From contig JAAYGU010000069.1 in assembly GCA_012727535.1 (NCBI GenBank), positions 1-64,000 of the forward strand: DNA of 64,000 nt. The letters are read 5' to 3'. The notes under the pieces are model-generated. The model worked only from the letters and a program-made list of their open reading frames with translations, did no database searches and was not told where the DNA came from. Shown here in pieces: positions 45,596-55,118 of the stretch (the stretch's first letter is position 1; each line of letters starts with the position of its first letter). The DNA comes from Bacillota bacterium. GTDB lineage: Bacteria; Bacillota; UBA4882; UBA10575. The translations under genes and the position numbers were made by a program.

Positions 45596-46634
45596 TATTC
45601 AACACCTCCAGCTTTAACCCCTGGTCCTCAAGGAACTCCATGGCTGCCTCGATCTTTTGGCTTTCTCCCATCAAATCGATGATCAGAGAACCAAAGGGGG
45701 TATTTTTAATATAATCCAGATTAGCATAGATGATATTGACATCAACTTGAAATTTCCGGATCAAAGAGGAGATCACCGGTTCGCCGGCGACATCGCCGAT
45801 AAAGGAAATCCGGACAGTTTTCCCGGCGCAATTCTGGTCATCCATAATTAAAGCCCGCTCTTTAATTTCCGCCGGAATCTCAGTCGGCAGAACACTCTTC
45901 ATAAAACGGCGGGCCGTCGGAGTCCGGGGACGGGCAAAGAGATCGACGACCGGTCCCTGTTCGACAATGCGTCCGTCTTCGATTACAGCGACGGTATCAC
46001 AGATGTCCTTAATGACATTCATCTGATGAGTAATCAGCACGATTGTTAAGTTAAAACGTTGATTGACATCTTGCAGCAGTCCCAAGATCGACTTCGTGGT
46101 CTCCGGATCCAAGGCCGAGGTGGCCTCATCACAGAGGAGAACCTCCGGGTTATTCGCCAATGCACGGGCAATCCCCACACGTTGTTTTTGTCCGCCGCTT
46201 AACTCCGCCGGATAAGCGGAGATTTTATCGGAAAGCCCAACTAAATCAATTAAGGAGAGGACCCGCTCTTTGATCTCAGACCGTTTAACCCCGGCAATTT
46301 CCAAGGGGAAAGCAATATTACCATAAACTGTGCGGGAAGAAAGGAGGTTAAAATGTTGGAAGATCATCCCGATTTTTCTTCTGGTCTTCCGCAGCTCCTT
46401 CCCCTTCAATTTTGTAATCTCCTGTCCGGCGATGGTGATCGTTCCCGACTGGGGAACCTCCAGTTTATTAATACACCGGATCAGAGTACTCTTCCCGGCA
46501 CCGCTTAACCCAATAATGCCAAATATTTCACCTTTGTTAATCTGTAAACTTACGTTATCCAGAGCAACTACCCGTTTCTCACCCTGTCCATAGATTTTCG
46601 TAACATTCGCTAATTCAATCATCACTTGTGGCAT
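45576..46634 (-). CDS. metN: Methionine ABC transporter ATP-binding protein
   Basis: ABC ATPase powering methionine uptake. Walker A is [12 protein letters not shown], the signature is [15 protein letters not shown], Walker B is [14 protein letters not shown] and the switch is ITHQMNV. The C-terminal NIL (ACT-like) domain at about 270-350 ([18 protein letters not shown]) binds methionine and inhibits transport when methionine is plentiful. The ATG at 46634 ([16 protein letters not shown]) follows GAGAGG; the frame opens upstream at 46712. Confidence 0.95.
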   Translation of the reverse strand: MPQVMIELANVTKIYGQGEKRVVALDNVSLQINKGEIFGIIGLSGAGKSTLIRCINKLEVPQSGTITIAGQEITKLKGKELRKTRRKIGMIFQHFNLLSSRTVYGNIAFPLEIAGVKRSEIKERVLSLIDLVGLSDKISAYPAELSGGQKQRVGIARALANNPEVLLCDEATSALDPETTKSILGLLQDVNQRFNLTIVLITHQMNVIKDICDTVAVIEDGRIVEQGPVVDLFARPRTPTARRFMKSVLPTEIPAEIKERALIMDDQNCAGKTVRISFIGDVAGEPVISSLIRKFQVDVNIIYANLDYIKNTPFGSLIIDLMGESQKIEAAMEFLEDQGLKLEVLNSVEPTA

Positions 46635-46770
46635 CTTCGCCCACCTCTCCGCAGACCAATCTGGACGACTCAACCTGGAAAAGGATCCGAGCATCCGGGG
46701 CCTTCGTCTCAAGTGACGGCTGCTAATTTATTTTTATATTTATAAAATGAAAACGTATTAAGTTAGGGTT

Positions 46771-46800
46771 ATTGTACCTGATCGGTCCTTACGCTGTCAA
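46771..46800 (-). promoter_or_regulatory. Promoter of metNIQ
   Basis: Read on the minus strand: TTGACA at 46800-46795 and TACAAT at 46776-46771, with an 18-base spacer. The leader of about 130 bases lacks the conserved S-box (SAM riboswitch) core. In the rest of the 46635-47029 gap I see no further feature. Confidence 0.55.
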
Positions 46801-47029
46801 TAACAGCAACTTTAAAAAGAAAATACCATTCCTAAATTATACGGCCGTTCTATGGCTCTATCATTTCCTATTGAAACAACATAGTGTAAAATTGTTGTAG
46901 GATAAAAATAAACAAGAGATCATCCTTTTGGTAATCCGCCATTGAATCTTTATTAAAACTATGATAAGTTTGTAGATAAAGACTATCTCCCCACTGCATA
47001 TTTATGATTTTGGAAGAAGGGAACATCGA

Positions 47030-47893
47030 TTGAAAACTCACATTATTACCGATAGCGCCAGTGACCTCCCAGCTCAAATCATTGCCGATTATCAGATCGA
47101 GGTCTTTCCGTTTACTTTGCTCCTTAACGACCAAGAATATTTGGACGGTGTGACGATCTCCACAGAACAGCTTTATCAGTTAATGCGCGCCGGCCATACA
47201 CCAAAAACTTCCCAGGTAAATCCGCAGATCATGCGGGACTCTTTCCTGCAACATGCGCAAAAAGGAGAAGCCTGTATTTATATCTCATTTTCCGCTGCGA
47301 TGTCCGGTACCTATCAGACCAGTCTACTCGTTGCCCGGGAAGTTAAAGCCTTATATCCGGACTTTGATATTGAAATCATCGACAGCAAAGGGGGCTCCTT
47401 GGCGACCGGACTGGTTGTTTACCAGGCCGCCCGCTTGGCCCAGAACGGAGTGGCCAAAGCGGAAATCGTCCGTTTTATTAAAAACCAGACTTCCCATATG
47501 GAGCATATTTTTACGGTTGACAATTTAGAATCCTTATTCCGGGGTGGTCGGCTTAGCCGCTCCGGAGCAATTATTGGTAATATTCTCAATATCAAACCGG
47601 TACTTCATGTGGTCGATGGCAGTATCCTACTTCTCCAGAAAGTACGCGGGAAAAAAAGGGCACTCGAAAAAATAGTCGAGATCATGGAGAGTAAATGCTT
47701 GAAGACCAAAGACCAGATTATTGGGATTACTCACGCCGATGATTTAGAAAGCGCGCTGAGTTTGAAGGCACTCATCCAAGAAAGGTTTGGTTTTAACCGG
47801 TTTATGATTAATCTCATCGGCAGCGTGCTCGGTGCTCATATTGGCATTGGGGGCGTTGGCCTTTTTTTCCCACTGAAATTTTTTACGCTCTAG
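47030..47893 (+). CDS. DegV family fatty-acid-binding protein
   Basis: 287-residue DegV/FakB-type protein, which binds a single fatty acid; FakB homologues present it to the kinase FakA. Features: IITDSASDLP, the TSQVNP motif, SFSAAMSGTYQTS, LESLFRGGRLSRSGA, and the C-terminal GSVLGAHIGIGGVGLFF. No fakA or DAK gene is nearby. It starts at a TTG behind GAAGGGA. Confidence 0.88.
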   Translation: MKTHIITDSASDLPAQIIADYQIEVFPFTLLLNDQEYLDGVTISTEQLYQLMRAGHTPKTSQVNPQIMRDSFLQHAQKGEACIYISFSAAMSGTYQTSLLVAREVKALYPDFDIEIIDSKGGSLATGLVVYQAARLAQNGVAKAEIVRFIKNQTSHMEHIFTVDNLESLFRGGRLSRSGAIIGNILNIKPVLHVVDGSILLLQKVRGKKRALEKIVEIMESKCLKTKDQIIGITHADDLESALSLKALIQERFGFNRFMINLIGSVLGAHIGIGGVGLFFPLKFFTL

Positions 47894-47931
47894 AAAACTA
47901 AAGAATTAATCGGTCCTCAATTACCAATAAG

Positions 47932-47967
47932 AAGGCTACCTTGGGCTCAAGGTAGCCTTTTCTCTTC
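47932..47967 (+). terminator. Terminator of the DegV gene
   Basis: AAGGCTACCTTG-GGCT-CAAGGTAGCCTT, a perfect 12-bp stem followed by a T-rich tract. Confidence 0.88.
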
Positions 47968-48040
47968 TTTATCTGTTGAAGCAGATAAGCATATGCCCTC
48001 CTGGGGGGAATTAAAGAACAGCGCAAAAATCCGTCCAAGT

Positions 48041-48517
48041 TTATTCAAGTACTTCGCTGTCTTCATCTTTCATGTATTTACGCATGATCTGGATGAGTTT
48101 CTCCGCATACCGCGGATCTTCGGCATAACCACTCCTTTGAATCTGCCGGACATACAATTCCGGGTCATAAGCCACCTGCAAAGCTGCTTGGTACCGTTTG
48201 TTTTCTGTGATTAGTCGCGCATAATCCTCGAAAGATTCTTCATAATTATGGTAGGCCCTGAACTTGTGAAGCTTTTTTACTGCTCTTCCGTTGATATACT
48301 CAAGATCATAAGCCATTACGCTGCCCGCCGGACCCTCTCCTTTAATATTAAAGAGATTAAAGGAATTACGTCCGGTAGTGAGATCAGTGACCGGCTTTCG
48401 TAACCAGCCGGTCTCCAGGGCGGCTTGGGCAATAATTGCTTTCCAGGGTAACCCATAGATTTCGTTAATCAGCAGGGCAGAAGGTTTAAAGGTTTGAACA
48501 AATCTTTCCGGAGTCAA
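48041..48517 (-). CDS. Glucosaminidase-domain protein (FlgJ-like)
   Basis: About 158 residues forming a bare glucosaminidase (PF01832) domain that cleaves peptidoglycan glycan strands. The catalytic Glu is in IIAQAALETGW, followed by NSFNLFNIKGEGPAG and YHNYEESFEDYARLI. There is no signal peptide or membrane segment, unlike normal autolysins, so export must use another route, as for FlgJ or phage lysins. The frame opens at 48538; AGGAGG is 8 bases before the TTG at 48517. No phage or flagellar genes are adjacent. Confidence 0.82.
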   Translation of the reverse strand: MTPERFVQTFKPSALLINEIYGLPWKAIIAQAALETGWLRKPVTDLTTGRNSFNLFNIKGEGPAGSVMAYDLEYINGRAVKKLHKFRAYHNYEESFEDYARLITENKRYQAALQVAYDPELYVRQIQRSGYAEDPRYAEKLIQIMRKYMKDEDSEVLE

Positions 48518-48788
48518 TGTTTTTTCCTCCTGTACCATGTTTTCGGGTTTTCACCATCGACCAACCCTCTGGGATATAGTGGTATTTCATCCTTTTAACA
48601 ATGGTTAGTTAACTACATTATATGACCAACGGGCCGACAAAGCTAAAGTTTATAAGTCTATCTTTTCAGGCCTTTGCCCTGTTTTCGATTGTTGGTCACA
48701 GTTAAAATCAGCTGGAGAGTAGCCCTAGAAAATCGGTCTGTGGCTTACTACCAAAATCTGATTTCTTTCTAAAAGATGACGGATCTTT

Positions 48789-48797
48789 TGGTATAAT
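48789..48797 (+). promoter_or_regulatory. Extended -10 promoter of the efflux operon
   Basis: TGGTATAAT is an extended -10 element, 50 bases before the adaptor start; no good -35 is seen. The remaining part of the 48518-48846 gap contains no recognisable feature. Confidence 0.5.
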
Positions 48798-48846
48798 AAT
48801 TATCATCGGCAACCATATCGTAACAAAAATGGCGGGGAGGTCTAAA

Positions 48847-50049
48847 ATGAAGAAAATTATTACCGGCTTGTCTCTGCTCTTCTTTTTAAGCTTCGTTGGT
48901 TATAAGGTAATTGAGCGCATCAACTGGCAAAACCAGGAGCAACCAACTCAAGCCCGTTACCAAGCGACCACAGTGGTTAAAGTTTGGCCCACGCGCGCTC
49001 AATTATTGCGCGAGACCTTAAAAACTGTTGGGGAAATTATCACGGTCGAGGAGGCTCTGGTTCAGCCCCGCGTCAGCGGCCAATTGCTCCGCATTTTAGT
49101 CAAAGAAGGAGAGCACGTTGAAGCTGGTCAGCTTTTAGCAGAGATTGACGATCGCACGCTTCAAGTCCAATTGCTTCAGTCGGAGCATAATTTAGCTATC
49201 CTCACCACAAATCTTAACCAGGCCCTCCTCCGACTGGAACAGGCAGCCGCAGAAAAAGAACGGTACAGCGAACTATTAGACCACCGGTACATATCGCAAC
49301 GGGAGTTTGAACAGATCGAAAGCACTTACTTATCTGCCCAAACCGCCTGGCAAGTCTTAACCGAACAACTCGCTACTGCCCAGGCCAACCATGAACTACT
49401 CGAGCTTCAGTTAACACAGGCGAAAATACATAGCCCTCTCTCTGGCTTTGTTCTCAAGCAACATGTTGCCGCCGGTATGAATGTTTCCCCCGGAACCACC
49501 TTGTTTACTATTGCACCCCTAAACCGGGTTAAGCTGAAATTCCATTTGGATCAGCGAGAAGCTACTAAAGTCGAGAGCGGAACACGCATCGAATTTACGA
49601 CGGATGCTCTGCCCGGCCAGCTCTTTACCGGCCGCATCCAAAAGTCATCTCCGGTTTATGAACCAACCACGCGCACACTCGGTTTTACCGCTATTTTGCC
49701 CAATGAGCCGCTCAAACTGGAGCCAGGAATGTTCGGGACGGTAGCGATCATCCTCCAGAGCAGTCACCGAGCGATCACCGTTCCCCAGGAGGCTTTGGTG
49801 ACCTTGCAAGGCCAAAATGGAGTTTTTGTTGTTGATGCCACCCAGACCGCCCGGTTTAAACCGGTGGAAACGGGAATGATCGTCGATCATTTAGTGGAGA
49901 TTACTTCTGGGTTAGAAGAAGGAGAAGCGGTGGTGATCATTGGCCAAGCCCGCCTCCGTGACCAACAAAAAGTCGAAGTCCTGGTGGATGAGGAAAACCC
50001 GATCGAAATTCAACAGCAGAACACGACTACCGGCGGGGAGGGAAGCTGA
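48847..50049 (+). CDS. RND efflux periplasmic adaptor (HlyD/AcrA-like)
   Basis: 400-residue membrane fusion protein linking an RND pump to an outer-membrane channel. An N-terminal membrane anchor (KKIITGLSLLFFLSFVGYKV) is followed by the biotinyl-lipoyl part (VQPRVSGQLLRILVKEGEHVEAGQLLAEID), a coiled-coil hairpin (about 110-185), and the beta-barrel domain (TTRTLGFTAILPNEPLKLEPGMFGTV). No lipobox Cys is seen. The ATG at 48847 has GGGGAGG upstream; the frame opens at 48829. The stop overlaps the pump ATG. Confidence 0.92.
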   Translation: MKKIITGLSLLFFLSFVGYKVIERINWQNQEQPTQARYQATTVVKVWPTRAQLLRETLKTVGEIITVEEALVQPRVSGQLLRILVKEGEHVEAGQLLAEIDDRTLQVQLLQSEHNLAILTTNLNQALLRLEQAAAEKERYSELLDHRYISQREFEQIESTYLSAQTAWQVLTEQLATAQANHELLELQLTQAKIHSPLSGFVLKQHVAAGMNVSPGTTLFTIAPLNRVKLKFHLDQREATKVESGTRIEFTTDALPGQLFTGRIQKSSPVYEPTTRTLGFTAILPNEPLKLEPGMFGTVAIILQSSHRAITVPQEALVTLQGQNGVFVVDATQTARFKPVETGMIVDHLVEITSGLEEGEAVVIIGQARLRDQQKVEVLVDEENPIEIQQQNTTTGGEGS

Positions 50050-53000
50050 TGAATCTTACGTCGCTCTGTATTAGACGCCCAGTGACCACAACCATGATCT
50101 TCTTGATCCTGGTCTTGCTCGGTCTCTTTAACAGTACACGGATGCCGATTGATCTGTATCCAGATATTGCTTCTCCCGCGGTCAATATTAGCACCACTTA
50201 CTCCGGGGCTGGTCCTGAAGAAGTAGAACAGCTGGTTACCATTCCGATTGAACAAGCAGTCGCCACCGTGAACCGGGTGACTGCTGTAACCTCTTCCTCG
50301 CAAGAAGGCCGCTCGTGGGTGACTGTCTACTTTGATTGGGGGATCAACCTTGAGCAAAGCATTGACGAAATCCGTACCAACCTGGACCGGGTTGCTAGGC
50401 GGCTTCCAGATCAGGCCGGGACCCCAACGATTAATCGTTATGATCCATCGACCGCCCCCATTATGACCATTGGCCTCTCCGGCCAAATGGACGAGTCCTT
50501 CCTCCGTACCATCGCCGAAAATGAGATCAGCCCTGAGTTACAAAAGATTGACGGTCTCGCTAATGTTGAGGTCCGGGGTGGACGGAACCGTCGCATTGCC
50601 ATAGAACTGAAACGAGAACGGTTGGCGGCTTTCGGGATTACCATCAACCAAGTCGCTTCGGCGATCCGCAGCGAGAATATTATTCTGCCCGCCGGCAGTC
50701 TGGAGACTGAAACTAGTCAACTTTTGTTACGGACCAGTGGCAAGCTGGAAAGCGTCGCCGACCTCAAGAAGATCATAGTGGCCTACCGGAATAATATCCC
50801 TCTCTTCCTGCGGGACTTAGGAACAGTAGAAGAAACGTTAACCGGCACGGAAACACTGGTCCGCATCGACCGACAACCGGGTATCGTTTTATCGCTCCAA
50901 AAACAGTCCGGTGCCAATACGGTGGCGGTCGCGAATGAAGTGTATACCATTCTTTCCAGGCTCCAAAACAAATATCCAGAATTGAACCTCCGGGTCTTAA
51001 ATGATACGTCGACTTTTATCCGCGAGTCGGTAGGTGGCGTCGCCAATGCTGCGCTCTGGGGTGCCCTGCTCGCCGGGTTGGTCCTGCTGTTTTTCTTACA
51101 AGACTGGCGGGCAACCTTAATCGCCGGAGTAGTCATGCCAGTTTCCATCCTGGCTACTTTAGTAATTGCCTATTTCTTTAAAATGACCCTTAATACGATC
51201 TCCCTAGGGGGCCTCGCCCTCGGTGTCGGGATGTTAGTTGATAATACCGTCGTGGTGATCGATAATATCTTCCGCAAACTGGAGAATCCCGACCTAAACC
51301 CCGCCGAGGCAGCCTTAGAAGGAACCAACGAAATGCGGTTGGCTCTGCTGGCTTCGACACTGACTACGGTTTGTGTCTTTTTTCCCGTTATTTATCTCTC
51401 CGGGCGCACCGGGATTGTTTTTAAAGAACTCGCCTACATGGTAATCTTCTCCCTCCTCTGTTCCTATGTGGTAGCCGTTACACTGGTCCCCATGTTGAGC
51501 GCTAAATATTTACAACCAAACGGCCATCGCCACCTGGAACAAAAGGAGAGTTATTTGTTAACTATACAAAAGCAGTGGGAGCATTCCTACCGAAACCTCC
51601 TCGCCTGGTGCCTAGAGCATAAGACACTGGTCGTCCTCGGCTGTCTCTTGCTGTTGGTCTCCACTTTGCTGCTTTGGCCGTTAATCGGAACCGAATTGGT
51701 CCCGGTCACGGACGAAGGGCTGATCACAATCAGCTGTACACTTCCGCCCGGAACAAAATTGGTGGAAACAGACTTACAAGCACAAAAGTTTGAAGAACTA
51801 ATCGCCCAAATCCCGGAAGTGGAAAATATGGAGGTTTCGGTGCGTAATACCCGCGCTAACTTTACCTTAAGGCTTCATCCCCGCTCAAAGCGCCAACGTT
51901 CAACCAACGAGGTGCTCGCAGAGCTTCAAAATAAGTTGGTGCTGCCTTATGCGGGAGCAAGCTTGAGGATTAATGCCCGCAATTCAATGCGGATGCTCTA
52001 TAGCTCATCCGATTCCGCGATCGTTATCGATCTACGTGGTTACAACCAGGAATTAGGCCGACAAACGGCCGAGGTCATCGTCTCCCGTTTGAGCGCACTA
52101 CCGGGAATCTCCAACGTCGGAATCTCCCGCGATGCTGAAGAACCGGAATTTAGGATTGAGATCAATCGCCAGCGCGCCGCTGATTTAGGAGTATCCACAG
52201 CACGGATTGCCGAAGCGATTCAGTCTGCTTTTGTCGGACTGACCGCCACGACAATCCGGAGAAACGGTGAAGAATTACCCGTCCACGTCAGCTTGCAAGA
52301 TTCCGATAAAGCCTCCATCCAAGATGTCGGCCGGCTACTTGTTCCGGGCCGTAATAATCAGCTTTTTCCTTTAGCGAGTATGGTGGAGACTAAACTTAGT
52401 AACAGTCCGGTCACGGTCCAGCGTAAAGACCGGGAACGTAACTTAGCTGTGACCGCCCGGTTAGAAGAAGGGGCCGATCTGGCGGCCATGATGCGCCTCA
52501 TCCAAACAGAACTGAATGATCTTCAGTTGCCTCCGGGCTTTAACCTCTATTATGGTGGGGATTTTGAAGAACAACAACGCAGTTTCTCTGAGTTAAGATT
52601 AACTTTAATCATGGCTGTCCTCTTAGTATATATGGTAATGGCTTCGCAATTCGAGTCCCTGTTAGACCCGTTCCTGATTATGTTTTCCCTCCCGTTTACC
52701 CTTGGAGGTGTGCTTCTCATGCTCTTACTGACCGATACCTTAATTAACACCCAAGTCTATATCGGTCTCATTATCTTAGCCGGCATCGCCGTGAACAACG
52801 GTATTGTCCTGATCAGTTATTTCCGTTTGTTATTAAACCGCGGCCTGACTTTGCAAGAAGCGGTTCTCTCCGGCTCCGCCGCCCGCCTGCGTCCGGTGTT
52901 AATGACCAGCATCACCACGATCTTCGGTTTAATCCCGCTTGCCTTAGGGATGGGCGCCGGTTCGGAATTACAAGCACCGCTCGCCCGGGCGGTAATCGGC

Positions 53001-54470
53001 GGGCTCACTTTTTCCATGCTTCTAACCCTGGTTTTAATTCCGGTCCTCTTTACGGCCGTCGCTGAGCGAGCAGACAAATCTCGGCCATCACGCCGGCTGG
53101 GCCGGTCAACCCGGAGCGGGTCGCCGCTCTTACTCTTCCTCCTGCTCGGCCTGGTTCTGAGTTGTCCCCGACCCGCTTGGGCCGGAACAGAAGAGACCAA
53201 CTTAACCTTGGGCCAAAGTATTAAGCTTGCCCTCGAACAGAGTGAAGACGGCCAAATCATTCTTTACCAGCGGGAGAGAGCGGCCAGCAGTCTACGGGAA
53301 GCTAGTGGGGAAAAAGCGCTCCAGGCTTACTCTGAATTGAAAGTAGGAACCGGCCAAACACCATTCACGATTGGACTCAATCTGGAAAAGAATCTTCCGC
53401 TGACCAAGCTTTGGGGCGTATCTTCGTATACCGAGGCCATCACTGCACAAAACTACCAGCTTAACCTCTTATCCCTTGATCTTCAGGAAGAGCAGCTAAT
53501 TTCCCGTATCATCTCTGCTTACCAGCAGGTACTCCTCTCCAGCCGCCGGTGCGAGTTAGCAAAGCAGAGTTTACAGCAGGTTCGAGCTTTTTCCGAAGAA
53601 GTCAAGCTTAAATCAGAATTGGGTTTTACTAATATCGTGGAAGAAACGAGAGCCCAAGCACAACTGGCTGCCGCGGAGAATGGGATGGTCCGGGCGGAGC
53701 AACAATACCGGTTAGCCCAGTTCAATCTACAGCGGCTCTTAAACCTCACAACCCTGGACGAGCCGGTCTTAGCACCTTTGCCTGCTGTTAACTTTGAAGG
53801 GGATCTAAAAACTTTACTCCAGTCGGCCATCGCCCATCGCTCCGATTTAAAACAGGCAAAAATAAGAACAAACCAAGCGGAAACCTTGCTTGCCCTCGCT
53901 AAACTAGCGAATAATCTGGGGATTAGTCTGAATTGGAACTTCACCGCCCCTAATTTTTCAGCCGACCTTAACCTCTCTAATCAAAACCAAAGTCGCACAA
54001 CAGGTGAATGGGGAGTTACCGGTAAGACCGGATTGCTGGTCAACCCTTCCTCCTTCATCAGTGACGGCCATACCAAACTGGAGTTGGTTCTCCGTTGGAA
54101 TTGGTCGGATGGTAACCGCCGGCAAGAACGGATCACGCAGGCGGAATTACTGCAGGAGCAACAGGAAGCGGAGTTACGAAAACTAGAGAAGATCATTGAA
54201 TACGAAGTCACCGAAGCTTATTATCGATACCGTGACCAACAAAACACAGTCGCCACCAGCGAATTACAACTTGCCTATAACCGGACCAATTGGGAAGCCC
54301 AAGTAGCAAAATACCGGCTCGGACTGGCTTCGATTAAAGAAGTACTCGATGCTCAGGTGCTCCTAAGCCAGGCGGAAACAAACTATGAACAGAGTAAAGC
54401 CGATTTGTTCCTGGCTTACATCGATCTGCTTAAGGTCACTGGCCGACTGGGGGAAACCACTTTCCCCTAA
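50049..54470 (+). CDS. RND efflux pump fused to TolC-type outer-membrane factor
   Basis: A single 1473-residue frame. Residues 1-1010 are an AcrB-type RND permease: first helix RPVTTTMIFLILVLLGLF, two large periplasmic loops, and a TM4 motif GMLVDNTVVVIDNIFRKL near 395-412 (Asp-Asn where AcrB has Asp-Asp). In the later relay helix the AcrB Lys is replaced by Asn (AGIAVNNGIVLISYF, near 912). After a basic stretch (KSRPSRRLGRSTR) comes a signal-peptide-like segment at 1025-1045 (LLLFLLLGLVLS, ending AWA), then a 428-residue TolC/OEP domain beginning NLTLGQSIKLALEQSEDGQ, with two coiled-coil repeats. No Met, GTG or TTG start is visible at the junction. Translationally coupled to the adaptor. Confidence 0.93.
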   Translation: MNLTSLCIRRPVTTTMIFLILVLLGLFNSTRMPIDLYPDIASPAVNISTTYSGAGPEEVEQLVTIPIEQAVATVNRVTAVTSSSQEGRSWVTVYFDWGINLEQSIDEIRTNLDRVARRLPDQAGTPTINRYDPSTAPIMTIGLSGQMDESFLRTIAENEISPELQKIDGLANVEVRGGRNRRIAIELKRERLAAFGITINQVASAIRSENIILPAGSLETETSQLLLRTSGKLESVADLKKIIVAYRNNIPLFLRDLGTVEETLTGTETLVRIDRQPGIVLSLQKQSGANTVAVANEVYTILSRLQNKYPELNLRVLNDTSTFIRESVGGVANAALWGALLAGLVLLFFLQDWRATLIAGVVMPVSILATLVIAYFFKMTLNTISLGGLALGVGMLVDNTVVVIDNIFRKLENPDLNPAEAALEGTNEMRLALLASTLTTVCVFFPVIYLSGRTGIVFKELAYMVIFSLLCSYVVAVTLVPMLSAKYLQPNGHRHLEQKESYLLTIQKQWEHSYRNLLAWCLEHKTLVVLGCLLLLVSTLLLWPLIGTELVPVTDEGLITISCTLPPGTKLVETDLQAQKFEELIAQIPEVENMEVSVRNTRANFTLRLHPRSKRQRSTNEVLAELQNKLVLPYAGASLRINARNSMRMLYSSSDSAIVIDLRGYNQELGRQTAEVIVSRLSALPGISNVGISRDAEEPEFRIEINRQRAADLGVSTARIAEAIQSAFVGLTATTIRRNGEELPVHVSLQDSDKASIQDVGRLLVPGRNNQLFPLASMVETKLSNSPVTVQRKDRERNLAVTARLEEGADLAAMMRLIQTELNDLQLPPGFNLYYGGDFEEQQRSFSELRLTLIMAVLLVYMVMASQFESLLDPFLIMFSLPFTLGGVLLMLLLTDTLINTQVYIGLIILAGIAVNNGIVLISYFRLLLNRGLTLQEAVLSGSAARLRPVLMTSITTIFGLIPLALGMGAGSELQAPLARAVIGGLTFSMLLTLVLIPVLFTAVAERADKSRPSRRLGRSTRSGSPLLLFLLLGLVLSCPRPAWAGTEETNLTLGQSIKLALEQSEDGQIILYQRERAASSLREASGEKALQAYSELKVGTGQTPFTIGLNLEKNLPLTKLWGVSSYTEAITAQNYQLNLLSLDLQEEQLISRIISAYQQVLLSSRRCELAKQSLQQVRAFSEEVKLKSELGFTNIVEETRAQAQLAAAENGMVRAEQQYRLAQFNLQRLLNLTTLDEPVLAPLPAVNFEGDLKTLLQSAIAHRSDLKQAKIRTNQAETLLALAKLANNLGISLNWNFTAPNFSADLNLSNQNQSRTTGEWGVTGKTGLLVNPSSFISDGHTKLELVLRWNWSDGNRRQERITQAELLQEQQEAELRKLEKIIEYEVTEAYYRYRDQQNTVATSELQLAYNRTNWEAQVAKYRLGLASIKEVLDAQVLLSQAETNYEQSKADLFLAYIDLLKVTGRLGETTFP

Positions 54471-54481
54471 GGCTTAAAAGT

Positions 54482-54520
54482 AAAAGCCCAACCCCTTGAA
54501 AAATAAGGGATTGGGCTTTT
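54482..54520. terminator. Terminator between the efflux operon and rlmH
   Basis: AAAAGCCCAA and TTGGGCTTTT form a perfect outer stem, with an inner CCTT/AGG pairing; T-runs on both strands suggest bidirectional use by the convergent genes. Confidence 0.85.
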
Positions 54521-54542
54521 AACTGTCGTATTCTCCAGCTTC

Positions 54543-55007
54543 CTAAAGATGATACTTTTCCCCTCTTAAGATCTTAAATCCCCGGTATAACTGTTCCACC
54601 AGGATTAGCCGGAACAACTGGTGGGGAAAGGTCAACGCGGAAAAGGATAAAACCTCATGCGCTTGAGCTAGAACCTCCGGGGCTAAGCCGGAAGCACCCC
54701 CAATGATCAGCATCACTTCTTTTCCTTCCATTTCCCTTTCCCCTAACCACTGGGCTAGTTCTTCCGAGGTGAGCGTCTTGCCCCCCGGATCAAAAGCACA
54801 GACGTAAGCATTCTTCTTTAAAGCGGCACAAATTTTTTTACCTTCCGCGGTTTTGGCGATCTCCAGATCTTTTCCTAAGGGCGAGTCCGGTAGTTCTACG
54901 ATCTTTAATTTGACAAAGGGGGTTAAGCGTTTTTGGTACTCCGCAACCCCTTTCCGCAGATAATCCTCTTTTAGCTTTCCGACCGCCAGGATTGTCAGGT
55001 GAAGCAT
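54543..55007 (-). CDS. rlmH: 23S rRNA (pseudouridine-1915-N3)-methyltransferase RlmH
   Basis: 154-residue SPOUT methyltransferase that modifies 23S rRNA in assembled 70S ribosomes. Conserved parts: LTILAVGKLKEDYL at the start, YVCAFDPGGKTLTSEEL, LIIGGASGLAPEVL and the knotted C-terminus SFSALTFPHQLFRLILVEQLYRGFKI ending EKYHL. A classic neighbour of htrA in Bacillota, although here an intergenic repeat separates them. Confidence 0.96.
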   Translation of the reverse strand: MLHLTILAVGKLKEDYLRKGVAEYQKRLTPFVKLKIVELPDSPLGKDLEIAKTAEGKKICAALKKNAYVCAFDPGGKTLTSEELAQWLGEREMEGKEVMLIIGGASGLAPEVLAQAHEVLSFSALTFPHQLFRLILVEQLYRGFKILRGEKYHL

Positions 55008-55118
55008 CTTTCTTCTCTCCCTTAACTAAGACGGACTCCTTAATGGTCAGGCTACTTAGAAAATATAACTAGTTGCTTGTCGCTCGTCATAAAAAAAGCT
55101 CTCGTAAGCCTTTACTAG

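Noticed and set aside
46640-46770. SAM riboswitch ahead of metNIQ
   Set aside because: The conserved S-box core (including GGAGGGA and GGCCC/GCAACC segments) was not found in the leader on the minus strand.
46868-47134. Minus-strand 88-codon frame upstream of and overlapping the DegV gene
   Set aside because: It overlaps the conserved start of DegV, is AT-rich and has no recognisable motifs.
53050-53200. Two separate genes (pump and TolC) joined by misreading
   Set aside because: The frame is continuous and no ATG, GTG or TTG with a ribosome binding site is available at the junction, so a true fusion is the simpler reading.
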